From: Zygnema circumcarinatum
Taxonomy: Eukaryota > Streptophyta > Zygnematophyceae > Zygnematales > Zygnemataceae
Assembly (NCBI GenBank): GCA_037447605.1
Contig: CM074814.1
Location: forward strand, 2,973,403 to 3,037,402
Reading direction: 5' to 3'
Length of the DNA stretch: 64,000 nt
Both the position numbers and the translations under genes were made by a program. The notes under the pieces were generated by a model. It saw only the letters and a program-made list of their open reading frames with translations, was not told where the DNA came from and searched no databases. Below, piece after piece: positions 1 to 12,174 of the stretch; positions within the stretch are counted from its first letter, which is position 1, and every line of letters begins with the position of its first letter.

Positions 1-2
1 TG

Positions 3-211
3 GTGGAGGATCATGATTATCGAGAGTTTGAGCACAGCTTTGTTCCTTTGCCTCCAGGATTTTTGCTACGAGGGTACGTGTTGCCACTGTGAGATGGAGG
101 TGGAAGGAGGAGCTCACGAGGTTCGTGCGTTTAATTTTCCCACTCGTCCAACTCCTCTTCTGCAGCTCACCCTTTTGTGCATTGCTTTCCGTCAGTTTAG
201 GGTTCACGTGA
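3..211 (+). CDS. Possible 3' end of a gene entering from the left edge
   Basis: From base 3 an open frame reads EDHDYREFEHSFVPLPPGF and reaches a donor (GG|GTACGTG) at base 74. A pyrimidine-rich acceptor (CTCCTCTTCTGCAG) ends at 165. Joining 3-73 to 166-211 keeps the frame and ends in TGA. The 92-bp intron has a size seen elsewhere in the window. No family is recognised and too little is present to name it. It could equally be chance, so confidence is low. Confidence 0.3.
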
Positions 212-240
212 TCGAGTCGTAAGCACAGAAGTGTCAGGTT

Positions 241-1545
241 TGCGCCATTATGTTTGATTTAGCCTTAAGCGTCGTCCAAGTTTTACCTTCACACTGCAGA
301 GCCACCTTCGGCTCCAAGGTTCTAAAGTACATCTAAATCAGAGTTCCTCGTGGGTTCACTGCACATAAGCGAACATAAGTACAAATGTTTAAAGTGTTTT
401 AACAACTCAGAACGCACGAGTCATGCACACGGTCAGAGAATGCATAGAACCTGTGCCGGCATTGACCGTGGCGATGCCCTCCCTGCAGGTGGGCTATCGA
501 GCGAGCACCGCCGATGAAGAACTCGTTCGGAGCTGCATTTGTCCGGTCAGTGACTCACAGACTCACAGTCTGCCTCACTGCCCGCCCGCCCGCCCGCTGG
601 TGCTGGTGCTGACGCGCGGCTCTCCTCTCCTCTCCTCTGCTCCGACCCCATGAGTGCAGGTCCCCCCGCGCGGCGGCCCGCTCGTCGTGCGCCTCCTCAG
701 CGAGGAGACGGCCTGGAGCGAAGGCGTGCTCTGACCCGCCCCGCCTCCGCCCCGCCCTGTCCATGGCGGCGCGCCGGACCAGCAGCGCGCGCGGCCTTAG
801 TGCTGGAGGGGCTCCTAGACGCGCTCCTCCTCTTCCTCTTTCCTCCCCGTCCTCCTGTGCTCGCTCCTGGGCGGGCCTGCCCGCCTGCCTCTCAATCAAT
901 CAATCAATCAGTCAATCAATCGATCAATGAATGAATGCCATCCGTCCGACCGCTGCCTGCCTTCTCCCACCTTTCCCTCCCTCCCTCCCTCCCTCCATCC
1001 ATCCCTCCCTCCCTCCCTCCCTCGCCTGCCTCCCCCCTCTTCTCCATCCCTGCCGAGTGCCTCCCTCCCACCCTCCCTCCTCTTCGCCCCACCCTCCCTC
1101 CCTAGTCCCTAGTCCCTACTGCCTGCTTGTGCCTCGCCCCGCCTTCGCGCTGACCACCGACCAACCATCATCATCACGTCACGTCACATTAGTAGCGCAT
1201 CTTTCCCCGAGCTGTGCGGTCCCCCTGCGCGTTTACAGTCTCTGTACGGCCTTTGCACGGCAATAAATGGCCGCGCACCGCGACAAACGTTGCCCGCGGG
1301 CGGCACCGCCATCATGGTAGGGAGGAAAGGCGGGCGCCACGTGGTCGCGCCATCCAGGAGGCCGCGACAGAGGCTTGGCGCAGGGCGGGAGGGGCGGGCA
1401 TGCGCCATGGCGCGCGCGCGCCTCGGAGGAGGCGACGGGCCGCTATGGGTCGGTCGGCGGGCGATCGCTCATTCGAGGAGTATGCCAAAGACGGTGGGCA
1501 TGGATGGCTTTTGTCGGGAATTCAATATTTTTCGTCTTAGAAATT
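241..1545. other. Intergenic, GC-rich with microsatellites
   Basis: No coding exon can be supported. The stretch holds an ATCA tetranucleotide tract (about 888-936), CCCT/CCTT tracts (about 970-1110) and GC-rich DNA. Open frames here are low-complexity proline, serine or arginine-rich products of the repeats. Confidence 0.55.
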
Positions 1546-1760
1546 GGGTAGTGATATTTCCACCCCTTTTTTGGATCCAAACACCCCTTCCCGGCCGGGC
1601 AGATTTCAAAAGGGATTAAAAACGGAAAATGCTTTTTTCACACCTTTTTGGAATCGATACCCCACCTTCTTCCGTCGGCTGATTTTATTTTTGCTAACCA
1701 AGGAAAATGATACCCCGTCACTGCATTTTGAATACTGTATCCCGCCTCCCTGAATTTTTT

Positions 1761-2460
1761 TGGGGGCGACTATTTACAGTGTACGGATTCTGAATGTAGT
1801 GTACGATTTCGCCGGGCAGCAAAAAAATCCTTTTTTTGGTTGCCGGCGCTGTTTCATACTTTTTAGAATAGATACAGACCTTTTTTCGTCGGATGTACGG
1901 ATAGTGATTTGAAATGTACGAAGCGCGCGCGTCTACAAGGTAGAAGGGCGCAACACGTGGAGCGACATGATTGGTGCGGCAACATATGACGTGGCAAGTA
2001 TGTTTGGGACCGTGACGTGACGAAACGAGACGCGAAAAAAGTGGAGTCCGCGGACGGCAGTCGGAAATGGCGGGAATTAAAACTGACAGAGGAAGATAGG
2101 GCACATAACGTAGCGTGTTTGAGGAAAAATCTGTCAGTTTTTATTCCCGCCATTTCCGACTGCCGTCCGCGGACTCCACTTTTTTCGCGTCTCGTTTCGT
2201 CACGTCACGGTCCCAAACATACTTGCCACGTCATATGTTGCCGCGACCAATCATGTTGCTCCACGTGTTGCGCCCTTATACCTTGTAGACGCGCGCGCTT
2301 CGTACATTTCAAATCACTATCCGTACATCCGACGAAAAAAGGTCTGTATCTATTCTAAAAAGTATGAAACAGCGCCGGGCAACCAAAAAAGGATTTTTTT
2401 TCTGCCCGGCGAAATCGTACACTACATTCAGAATCCGTACACTGTAAATAGTCGCCCCCA
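1761..2460. repeat. Large inverted repeat (330-bp arms, 39-bp loop)
   Basis: The left arm 1761-2090 and right arm 2130-2460 are near-perfect reverse complements separated by about 39 bases. The outer ends read TGGGGGCGACTATTTACAG and its complement. Transcription would give a long hairpin RNA. It lies between the terminal arms of the surrounding foldback element. Confidence 0.9.
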
Positions 2461-2560
2461 TTTTTTTTTAGAGGGAAAGAAATATCTGCCAGCCCGAATC
2501 CGCTCGAAGTGGAAGATCCGTCCGCCACGAGATCGTTCGCGGGTGTCCGTCCTTCACACG

Positions 2561-2985
2561 TGTGTGTCCATCGCAGCTGTCGATTCCCTCGCAGATCGCA
2601 CCACTGCAGGTCACCGTTCGATCTGCAGCCGGGCTCGATCTCAGCGAATGGAAAGCGCCCACGAGTCCCGTCAAAGCCGGATCGCACGTGCGAGTGCGCG
2701 CGTCCCTCGGCCAGAGATCTCGTGATTGTCAGCTCCCAGCCAATCAACAGCTGCCACGTGTTACATTTTTGACGTGGAAAATTTTGATTGGTCCAAGCTC
2801 TCAATGTACGAAATTTTGGGTTCCTCAAAGTTGCGACCGTACGCAATTCGTACGGACAAACTTTTGAGACGACTTTGGCGGATACGTGGGCACTTGCCAT
2901 TCGCTGTGACCGAGCCCTGCTGCAGATCAAATAGTGATCTGCCGAGTTGCGATCTGCGAGGGAATCGACGGCTGCGATGACCGCA
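2561..2985. repeat. Imperfect inverted repeat inside the foldback element
   Basis: The segment from about 2561 to 2680 (containing GATTCCCTCGCAGATCGCA) recurs as a reverse complement at about 2868-2985, with more mismatches than the other palindromes of the element. It contains no open frame of note. Confidence 0.75.
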
Positions 2986-3207
2986 CGCGTGAAAAAAAAT
3001 TCAGGTAAGCGGGATATTCAAAATGGGGTGACGGGTTATCATTTTCCTTGTTTCGCAAAAATAAAATCTGCCGATGGAGGGTGGGTATCGATTCCAAAAA
3101 GGTGTGAAAAAAGCATTTTCCGTTTTTAATCCTTTTTGAAATCTGCCCGGCCGGGAAGGGGTGTTTGGATCCAAGAAAGGGGTGGAAATATCACTACCCT
3201 AGAAATT

Positions 3208-4105
3208 CATTAGAAACAAGCTTTTTCAGGGACACGTGTCGCCCTGGGAACGCTCCACGCCCCCCCTCTGCAAGTTGGTCGGCCAAATCAGCGCGACTAC
3301 TGCCACCTGGCCGCCGTCGATTGGCCCGTCGTCCAGAGATCTTTTAGGACGGGCGGGCAGGCGGGCGTTATCACATTTCGGGCCGTTTCCGTTTCCGGCC
3401 GTACGCTCACACGCGCCGACTGGCGGGGGGCGGCGCGCTGACGTCACGCCCTGCTGCCCGCAGCGCACGTGGCGCGGCCGGGCCTTGTCGCGTTGCGCGG
3501 CGCGGTTCCCTGCGAAGGGCGACCGTCGGGGCCGACAGTTCCGTGTGCCGAGGGAGGCTCGCCAGTCGCGGGCTGCCACCGGGCGAGCAGCCTGAGATTT
3601 CACTTTTATTTGGCTCCTCCATTCAGGGACTGCCACGGGGCGCAGTCGGTGCAGATGCGGCCGTGGCGCAACTGCCGGCGGGAGCATGGAACCGCTCCAC
3701 CGACGGCGGCCCCAACCGCCCCCCTCTCGCGGGGAAGGGGGCGCGCCCCCTTAAGGGCGGCCATGGCAGCAGCTCTCTGAATGCGCTCCGCCACTGCCCC
3801 GCCACTGCCCCTCCCCTCTCTTCCCCGTCCATCCCCTCCCCGCCCCTCCCCTACCTTCCCCGCACCTCCCCTCCCCTCCCATTGCCGCCCCTCCCCTCCC
3901 CTCCCCGCCCCTCCCCTCCACTCCCCGCCCCTCCTCTCCCCTCCCCTCCCCTCCCCTCCTCGCCCCTCCCCTCCCCGCATCTCCCCTTCCCTTTTCTCCC
4001 CGCCCCTCCTCTTCCCTCCCTGCCCCTCCCCTCCCCTCCCCTCCCCGCCCCTCCCCTCCCTGTCCCGCCCCTCCCCTTGCGAGGTCCCAGGGCGGCAGTT
4101 CCGCA
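3208..4105. other. GC-rich intergenic DNA and C/T tract upstream of the glycosyltransferase
   Basis: No exon can be supported. Bases 3795-4080 form an almost pure CCCCT/CCCCG pyrimidine tract on the plus strand, ending just before the start of the next gene. It is probably promoter or 5' UTR sequence. Long frames on both strands here are repeat artefacts. Confidence 0.6.
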
Positions 4106-6573
4106 TTGCTGCGCCGCGTGGTCGCGAAGATGACAAAGAAGCGGATGGCGCGGGGAGAGGCCCTGCCTGTGGCGTCGGCGGCGCGGCAGGCAGGCGGGGC
4201 CGCGCGACTCTCAGGCGCGGTGGCGGCGCAGGCGCCGATGATGCTGGCGCTGGCGCTGTTCGTGTGGGCGCTCACCATCTTCCGCGCGCGGCCCCCCCTC
4301 GCCCCGCCGGGCGGCTGCGGCCCGGCCGGGGGCGCGGGGGCGCTGCTCGCGGGGCTGCTGGGCGGCGCGCGCCTCCCGCAGGCCGCGGTGCTCGCGGAGG
4401 GGCGGGGGCGGCCGCGCGCGCTGCTCGCCCGGGGGGACGCGCCCGCGCTCACCGTCTTCTGCGCGCCCAAGCCCTTCGGGAACGACTCCGATGGCACGCA
4501 GAGGCGGGCGCTGCTCTCTTGGCTCGCGCTTGACCCCGTGCCCAAAGTAGTGCTGCTGGGAGATGATCCGAGCTTCCTGGAGATTGAGAAGGAGTTTCCT
4601 GAGCATGTGTCAGTGGACGCGCACATAGATTACAATTTCAATGGAATTCCGCAGTTTCACAGCATTGTAGCACGAGCGCAGGCGGCGGATACGGAGCTTT
4701 CGATGATCATTAACGGGGACATCATTCTGCTGAACGATATCATGGCAGCCGTCGGGAAGGTCTCCGCCTCTTTCGACCACTGGGTCCTCACGGCGCCTCG
4801 CTGGGACTTGGGAGAGAGCTTCCCATTCAGCTTCGAACCGGAGGATATTCGGAAGTCCGGGAAGACGATGACAGCCATGGCTGCTGAAATTCGGCAGTTT
4901 GCAGAAGCCACTGGAAGCCTGCACACATATGGGGGCGTGGACTTTTGGCTGTGGAACAACTCTCCGGTGCCGCTCTTCGCGGACAGCATGCCCCCGTTCA
5001 CCTTCGGGCGGTCCAAATACGACAACTGGTTCACGCACGAGATCATCGCCGCGGGGCTGCGTCAGCTGGTGGACGCGGGGGAGGCCGTGACCAACCTCCA
5101 CGTGGCGCACGCCTACGAGCACGTGGCCACGCTCAGCAGCGGGAGCGCCCCCCCAGTGGCTGCGGGAAAAAACTTTTGGAGTTTGCGCAAGCGGAGCAGC
5201 TGGGAGATGTTCAACAACATCCATCTCGCCGAGACGCATGGCTCCTACACCAACCAGAAGGGCACCGCGCTGCACGCGCCATGGCGCCTCGCCGCCTGCT
5301 TCGAGCCCGCAGGTAGGCCGGAGGGGGTCTCTGGTTGTACCGCTCGTCCTCGTCTAATGGTTGAGATGATAGACTCGTCTGCTTGGCTTCTTGTTCCTCC
5401 CTCACCTTACCTCACCTTACCATTTGTGTTCTTGTGTGCACAGCCGGCAACATGTGCCTTCTGAAGCGGAGAAGGCCGGCGAACTGCTCCTGCGAGTACT
5501 CCCCATACGTTTCGAGCACGCAGTCGGACCCGAAGCTCGACCAGAAGGGTCGCTGGACGTGCGGAATGGTGTCGGTGGACAGGACGAAGGACTACACCGT
5601 TGTGGCCACAGCCACGCCGGACTCGAAGGCCGGACTCCCGCACACCATGGAGCAGCTCCTCCCCAAGCAGGCCATGGAGGTGGACGGGCTCAAAGTCGTG
5701 ACTCTTGTGGCCGTCACTTTCGGCTACGCAGAGATGCTGATGAACTTCATCTGCAGGCTGCGCTTGATGGGGCTGGAAAGCAACCTGGTGGTGGCTGCTC
5801 TGGACGAGGATATGTACAAGTTCGCCTTCACGCAGGGCCTGCCCGTGTACTACGAGCACGTGGGGGCCACGGTGCAGAGCCTGAATTCGGCGGACTGCGA
5901 CTTCGGCACTCCCTGCTTCCGGCAGTTCACGAAGCTGAAGTCGCGGGCGGTCCTGCGCGTGCTGCGGGCGGGCTATTCCGTGCTCTGGACGGACGTGGAC
6001 ATTGTGTGGTTTACCGACCCTCTCCCGCAGCTGCTTGCCTTTGGGGCGGGCACCTTCCCCGTGCAGAGCAACGAGCCGAACGCGTCTCTACCGGGCACGG
6101 GCATCCGCCGCATCAACTCGGGCTTCTACTTTGCGCGCGCGGACGAGCAGACCGTGGAGGCTTTCGCCGCCATTGTGGAGCACGCCGCCAAAACCAAGCT
6201 GTCGGAGCAGCCGAGCTTCTATGACATCCTCTGCGGCGTGAAGGGTGAGCTTCTCGTGAAGGGGAAGGAGGAGTGCCGGTGGAGAAACGGTCTGAGAACC
6301 GTCTTCCTGAACCGCACCGTGTTCCCCAATGGGGCGGTCCACGGCATGTGGGAGGAGGCGGACGTGAGCGGCTCCTGCAAGGCGAGGGGCTGCGCCATCC
6401 TGCACAACAATTGGATATCGGGGAAGGACGCGAAGAGCGCCCGCCTGCGGCAGCACGGTTTCTGGCACTACGACGCGGACCGCCGGATGTGCGCACACGC
6501 GTGGCACGCGCGCCTACCTCCCGTGCTTCGGACGGCGGCTCAGCCAGAGGGGGACGGCTCGGAAGCACATTGA
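4106..6573 (+). CDS. Two-domain GT77-like glycosyltransferase (Nucleotid_trans family), membrane anchored
   Basis: Exons 4106-5312 and 5444-6573 are joined by a 131-bp GT-AG intron that restores the frame, giving about 778 residues. Starts at 4106 and 4130 are both possible. Residues about 45-62 (MMLALALFVWALTIF) form a signal anchor typical of Golgi type II enzymes. The first catalytic-like half carries LSMIINGDIILLND. The second half is a Nucleotid_trans domain with LKSRAVLRVLRAGYSVLWTD, the DxD metal motif in WTDVDIVWF, and INSGFYFAR. Plants have proteins with this double arrangement, and GT77 members add arabinose, xylose or galactose to wall glycans and hydroxyproline-rich proteins. The acceptor here is unknown. 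No neighbour suggests a pathway. Confidence 0.85.
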
Positions 6574-7194
6574 ACAACCCGTTCAATTGCCCGCTTAACC
6601 TTTTTGCAGGAGGCGAAAAAAAGGCTTCGACAATGCAATGCAAGCGAGAGAGGGGCACCACAGGGACCTGTAAACATCGGCACAGCAAAGGGTGCCTTGT
6701 CCGTTTACTCCGCCTGTATCTATTGTGTTCTGTTCTGTTCGAGCACAGACGGCCTGTACATTACGCTAGTCACGTAGATTGCTGGCATTCTTATTCTTTC
6801 AATTTTTAATTTCAAAAACAAAATAGTTTGGATGAAGCCTATGGCGCTTCTGTAGAGGCCACTTGTGACCTCTGCCAACCGTCAAAAAAGAAATGCTCAC
6901 AGTGCACAACCTCACTGCTTATGTTCGCCCTCAGTGTGCGTTGCGGAATGCGGGAATGTGAATGTGGCAGGGAATGCAGCGGAAGGCTGCCTGCAGGCTG
7001 GCTGCCGACACTCATGCCAATCCAAGCTCTGAACAACTACACCGCTACATTAAAAGAGCAGAAATGCTACTCCACACGGGACATCGTAAGCGCCGTATTT
7101 CCAACAGAGAGTGCACGTCACAATTTCCAGCGTGTGTTCACAACAGCAACCACCATGTTCCCTCTAAAAATCCACCGGCTCCGGCCACTGCGCC
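6574..7194. other. Intergenic between convergent genes
   Basis: These 621 bases separate the stop codons of two convergent genes and presumably hold both 3' UTRs. No exon, repeat or RNA gene is visible. Confidence 0.5.
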
Positions 7195-9759
7195 CTACGA
7201 CCTCCCCTGCTCCTGCTGCTGCGCTGCCGCAAGGGCCGACTCCCTCTCTGCCGCCTGCTTCGCCAGACGCGCCCTCTTCTCCTCGCGCTCCTTCTTCCTC
7301 CTCTCCTCCTCGCTCAGCTTCTTCTTCTCCTTGCTCTGCAACATCAAGCCAAGCCGTCAACCCTGTGCATGCCCCCTGCAGACAGCTCCCACCCAGGGCT
7401 AAAGGCGACCAGAGGTGTGCGGGGATGCGGGGGCTTACTTCCGCAGCAGCTGCTTTTGGCTTCGCCGCCCCCTTGCCCCTCTCCTGCGCGGCCTCCTTCG
7501 CCCCCCCTCCCTCCGCCTGCGGCGTGCCCTTCGGCAGAGCGTCGGGCCCTGCCGCCTCGTAAGTCTTCGCTGCCTTCTCCTTCAGAAGCTCAACAACCTG
7601 CATGCAACTCGCACGCACGGCGGACACTCGTAAGCCACAACGTCAGGGTGGCCCAGTGGGGAGAAGAGAACATGACAACAGGAGATTGAAGTCAGGTGTT
7701 GAAGGAGGGTGACTTACTGTCTTCTCACGCCACGCCCGCTGCCATGCTTGGTCTAGCAAGATTCCCTTCACTCTTCTCTCTGTCTCTACCACTTCCTCCG
7801 ATGCTGCCTTTGCCTTTGGGTCGGCCAGTCCCTTCACCTTATCTGCTTCAAGCAGAGGCTTTTCTGCACCCTGCCACACATCACGTTCACGTGAGTCGCT
7901 CAGTCGTGCATTGTGACAACTCTCGTCAGTGCCCTTCCTCACGTTTCCCTCTGCGCCCTTCCATTCTTCCCAGATGCCCTATTCTTAGCTCAGGTCAAAC
8001 GACAGGAAGGATCGAAATTATTACGAGCCCCCACTCCGCTGGTCGCGGCGGAACTCGCATTTTAGAAACCTCCTCTTCTGTCTGCTTGATGGCCTTGAAG
8101 AATGGAATGTTGTGCACCATCACCGGGTCTGACAGAGCTCGGATAGGATTCAACTCCACCAGCGTCTGCCGGCCCCCCTCAACGCCAAATGCAACTGAAT
8201 GTCATGCTGCGGCTTAAAACAAGAAACACACGCTAACAAAGTGGCCAACAAACGCGGAGCAGAATGGAGACCACCGTCCGCTCTCCCCACTTCAATTTCC
8301 ATCTCGGAAAGTGCATTGGCCACAGGATGGAGCAAGCAGCAGCCACTGCAACAGCGAGGCTCGCAGAGGAGGCGGACACCATGAGCGAAAGTGGCAGCCA
8401 TGGATCACCTGCTGAGCATCCTCCCAACCAGGTGCTCTTTCCGCCACCATTTGGCGCACCTTGTTGTACTCCTGAGAGCGCTGCACGCGACAAAGAACAG
8501 ACTCCAGGGACCGTCAGTTGGGAAGGGAAAGGAACAACAAAATTGGAATACGAAGGAAGGCTGTTCACATTGTTAGAGGCCCTTCTCCCGTCGGCACAGT
8601 CACCCTCAGCTTCAGGGTAGTCGGAAAACTCGCCTCATATTCCCACCACCTTTTCTTTTTGGCCTCCTCAGAAAGTTGAATCCCATATTCCAATTCTGGG
8701 CGAACAAACATCCAGTACTTAGCGAGATCTGGACTGCCCATGGTCATTTCCTCCACCTGCTCCCTCGACCCATGGAAGAATACTGGCATGGGCTCTCAAA
8801 ACGGGCAAACCATTACCCTCCCCTGATGCAGGCAGCACGGAGGTAGTGCATCTGCTCAAACAGCAACTGCACACGCCATAATAGCGCCTTATACAGCAGC
8901 TTCCCAAGGAGTAACGTGACTGCATGCGACGTGCATTGGACAAGCGGGAAACACCGTAGACTCCATTTTGCTATCACTCACACTGATGCGCCGCGATCTG
9001 CGATAAACATCCCACGCCTTCCACGGAGCATCAAAGATCTGCAGCCCCTCACAGCCTCCACACGCATTCCATGAACAACTGCTACACAGACTCTCCTACT
9101 CCAAACGTCGCTGACTTGTAAGGTTGTGCATCTCCCTTTTCTCGCGTGAGGAAAGAGTCCTAGAGGACCCATTTGGGGAAAAGCGATGCATGATCCTCTG
9201 CTTCAGCTCCGTTGAGCCAGTATGGAGAATTGCTTCCTTCAAATGATGGCTCTAGGTTGTGGGCGTAAAGCTCACTGACTGCTGCAAGACATGCAGGAGA
9301 TGAATTTTCCTTCCCTGTGCAGAAGGGGTAAGGGGGGCCGGCCCACCTTATCAAAGCTGACCTTGCCCTTCCATGCGTTTCCCTTGCATGCCGGGCATTT
9401 CATGACACCCTGTCACATCACAAGAAACAAGGAAACGAAAGCTGAAATAAGGTGCGACTTCAGCAAGGGAGTCATTGTAAATTACTCCTCCACGTGCAAG
9501 GCACCAATGGTTGCTGCAAATCTACCTCAAGCAAAAAATAATATCCACTTACCGAGCCGCTGCAAGTGGGGCATTCTTTTTGCGGAAGTGGGCCGTAAGT
9601 GACTCCGGCAGGAAGGTGTATGACATCAGCGCGCCCCTCCGCCACAGCGGCCGCCACACTGTCTGCCGTTTCCTTCTCTCCCCTGCAGACGGCCGGCAGG
9701 TGCAGGGTGGGCTCCCATGAAGCAGAGATATCGGCTCCACTCATCTCCAAGGCCGCCAT
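7195..9759 (-). CDS. Unrecognised protein with DnaJ-like CxxC zinc motif and charged C-terminal coiled coil
   Basis: Likely minus-strand exons are 9759-9553, 9409-9347, 9281-9169, 9047-8984, about 8789-8569, 8480-8409, 8194-8070, 7870-7718, 7597-7439 and 7335-7195. The first two join in frame and give ECPTCSGS-GVMKCPACKGN, two CxxC pairs resembling the zinc motif of DnaJ-type and BSD2-like plastid chaperones. Middle exons give WMFVRPELEYGIQLSEEAKK and ELNPIRALSDPVMVHNIPFF. The last three exons are in phase and end in a basic/acidic helix (KEKKKLSEEERRKKEREEKR) before TAG. Phase is not resolved at every middle junction, so some borders are wrong. I do not recognise the family. A plastid protein-folding role is only a guess. 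Confidence 0.55.
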
Positions 9760-10921
9760 TGTCTCCCCTCTCATCTCTCAACTCTCACATCTCAACTAGT
9801 CCACTCTCATCTCTCATCTCTTTTCTCTTCCCCCTCTCATCTCTCAAACCGTCCATTCTCATCAATCACACTTCAGAGCGCAAAGCGTAGGCTGGGGGGG
9901 CTCACGGGCGCAGGTTGGCATTCCGCACGGCGAACTGCACGCGGCCGCGCGCTCGGCACGTTCGGCAGGCTAACCCCTCCCAGCCGTTGCACCGTTCGCA
10001 TTCCCTGCATGCATCGTTTTTCATTTCTCAACAGATTGTTCAAGGTGCATAGTAGTCTGCTCACAAACTTTGGACATATTGTATCTAACCTCACAGACAA
10101 TACAACTAAGTCTGTGGCATTCTATAATCCAGCGTCATTAATATCCCATAAGTTTATAAAAGTGCAGTGAACCCATCATAAAAAAGGCGTGCGAAAAAAC
10201 TCTTCTGAACTCGTAACTTTGGATGTTGCCTCCATAAAGGAAAACCAGGACCTCTTGCACAAAGATCCGTTGCAGGACCAGAATGATGAATTCCGGATAG
10301 GTCCTCACCTCACCTTGTCCCATAGACCTTTCCGATGAAGTCCCCTGCCATAGACACAGTGCCTGCGGCAGCTACTGCCTGCATCACGAAATTTGGAGCA
10401 AGTCAACGCGCATCCATGCATAATGCTGTACATTTTGCAATTTTACGTTTTGTAAATAGAGCAGAAAAAAAAATTTGAAGCAAGCAGAACGAGCACGCTC
10501 AGCCTGCACAACAATAGAACAGTTAAAGGCCAAGTACTCGAACCAATTCCAAATCAGAAGGTCAACAGCAGAATCCAGGATTAAATGCAAGAGACTAGCG
10601 TTTCCCTGGGAACAAAGCTACACATATAACCCCACTCAGAGGTCTTGAGGGCATCCAAGTGCCATTACAGCCGTGTTTGATTGGGGCAATAACTCGCCAT
10701 ACAGCGCAAATTCGAATCATCGGCAAGCGAGACAACTTCAGCTTGTAGGGCAGGTTCCACTTTTATTATCCTCTCTTTCTCCACACAATCTAGCCGCACA
10801 AGAAAAAAAATTCTAACCACATGAAGCCACAGGCTACCAAGTCCATGACATCACCAAGACTAGCAGAATAGACTGGCAGTCTCTAGCTTCACACAAACGC
10901 ACAGCTCTCTCGGCTTACTCC
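9760..10921. other. Intergenic region with no clear gene
   Basis: I see no convincing exon or RNA gene. Bases 9775-9860 hold a CTCTCATCTC repeat that may be promoter or 5' UTR of the minus-strand gene ending at 7195. Confidence 0.4.
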
Positions 10922-11710
10922 GCAATGAAGTAAATGTCAAAGTGATCGAGAAATATTGTGAGGAACGTGAAATTCAGGACTTCAGAGCTTCTAATTTGTA
11001 TGGACGAGAATGGGTCAATCGTCTAGACACAGTTCCTTTTCCAAACTCAAGACGCAGCTTAAGCTCGAGGAGGATAAGAATAGTTCATACGTTCCTTCCT
11101 ACTCTCAAAGCTCTTAAAAAATAAGAATATCAGAAAGCATTGATCTAGACAGGAATTCCTCAGCATTGAAGGTGCGAGAGGCCTTCTTTGATGCGTGCTC
11201 TTCCCCCGTTCAAGTCTCCCAAACAGAACCCAGCAGGCGACCTGACTCGCATGCACGCTAGACGACTTCTTTGAGTACATTCTCGGTTCCGCCGGAGAAC
11301 CACTCATTACTTCCCGTTTGAACTCCACTATCGCCACATTATGCTGCACGTCTTAATTAAACCCAAAACCTGGCTCATTAACTGAGAGAATCCGGAGAAA
11401 TTGCAAAAGACGGAAACGGAGGATGTAGGGAAAAAGAAACGCGAGCACCGGAGTTGAGACCATGTTGGTCGCATGACATAAGAGAAAACCTCTGCTAAAG
11501 GGCGGCAGCACGCACGAAGCAGGCGAAGCTGGCGGCGTCAGCGAGCAGGCGCGGCAAGCCCAGGCCCGTGCGCAGCGCCTCGTCCGCCTCCACCTTGAGG
11601 TCGTAGGCGAAGCCCTGCGCTGTGTCGGCCGCGGCCTTCAGCCGCGCCTGCACCGCCTTCAGCGCGCCGTCGGGGTTCATGGCGTCCGAGTGTCCCGGCC
11701 CGCCCTGCAC
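10922..11710 (-). CDS. Small unrecognised multi-exon gene
   Basis: A first exon at about 11710/11680-11516 encodes ALKAVQARLKAAADTAQGFA and following residues, with codon use like real coding DNA, and ends at a GTGCGT donor. A second possible exon starts at about 11336 (HNVAIVEFKRE). A third candidate lies near 11060-10922 and is open in two frames, one reading LRLEFGKGTVSRR. The linking introns are plausible but the frame through them is not settled. No family is recognised. The upstream side carries GTACGG motifs and a CT tract, as expected of a promoter in this window. Confidence 0.35.
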
Positions 11711-12174
11711 CCCCTTCTCCCTCTCTCCCTCCCTCCCTCCCTCCCTCCCTCCCTCTCTCTCTCTCGCTCTCCCTCTCTCTCTCTCGCTCTCCCTCCCTCC
11801 CCTGTCCCCCGCGCCCGACGGTTCTTCCTGCTGCTACTGAGGGGCCGCCCGCTGGCGCTCGCTGTCGCTGTCGCGCGGCGCCGATCTGCCCTGTTCTGTT
11901 CGCCGCTCCGTCGTGCCGCACAGAACGGCGCGATGGTCCGTATGGCGCAGCACGGTACGGTTTACCGTACACGTCGGCACCCGCTGTACGGAGAGAGCTG
12001 CGCCTTGGCCTCCGCTCCGATGTCGTCTGTGCCTGTCGGTCTGTGTGTGACTGTGTGCCTTGTCTGTCTGTGTGTCTGTCTGTCTGGCTACCTGGCTAAC
12101 TGTGCGCTGTCTGCCTGTGTCTGGGTATCTGTTTGGCTATCAGTGTGTCTGTCGTATAGATCCGTATGTATCAA

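Larger units (their letters stand above)
1546..3199. mobile_element. Foldback / long-TIR DNA transposon, non-autonomous, with 8-bp target duplication
   Basis: The ends are inverted copies beginning GGGTAGTGATATTTCC. The left arm is about 1546-1760 and the right arm about 2992-3199; they are nearly identical over some 200 bp. The element is flanked by TAGAAATT at 1538-1545 and at 3200-3207, an 8-bp target site duplication. Inside are two further palindromes, at 1761-2460 and about 2561-2985. No transposase is encoded. An 8-bp duplication fits hAT-like or P-like elements, and long arms fit foldback Mutator-like elements; the superfamily is not settled. The borders are clear. Confidence 0.85.

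Noticed and set aside
1863-2358. Frames of 96-128 codons on both strands of the central palindrome.
   Set aside because: They mirror each other because of the inverted repeat, and resemble no protein.
3543-4626. Long open frames on both strands, up to 291 codons.
   Set aside because: They are Pro/Leu/Ser or Gly/Arg translations of a CCCCT tract or antisense of the glycosyltransferase exon.
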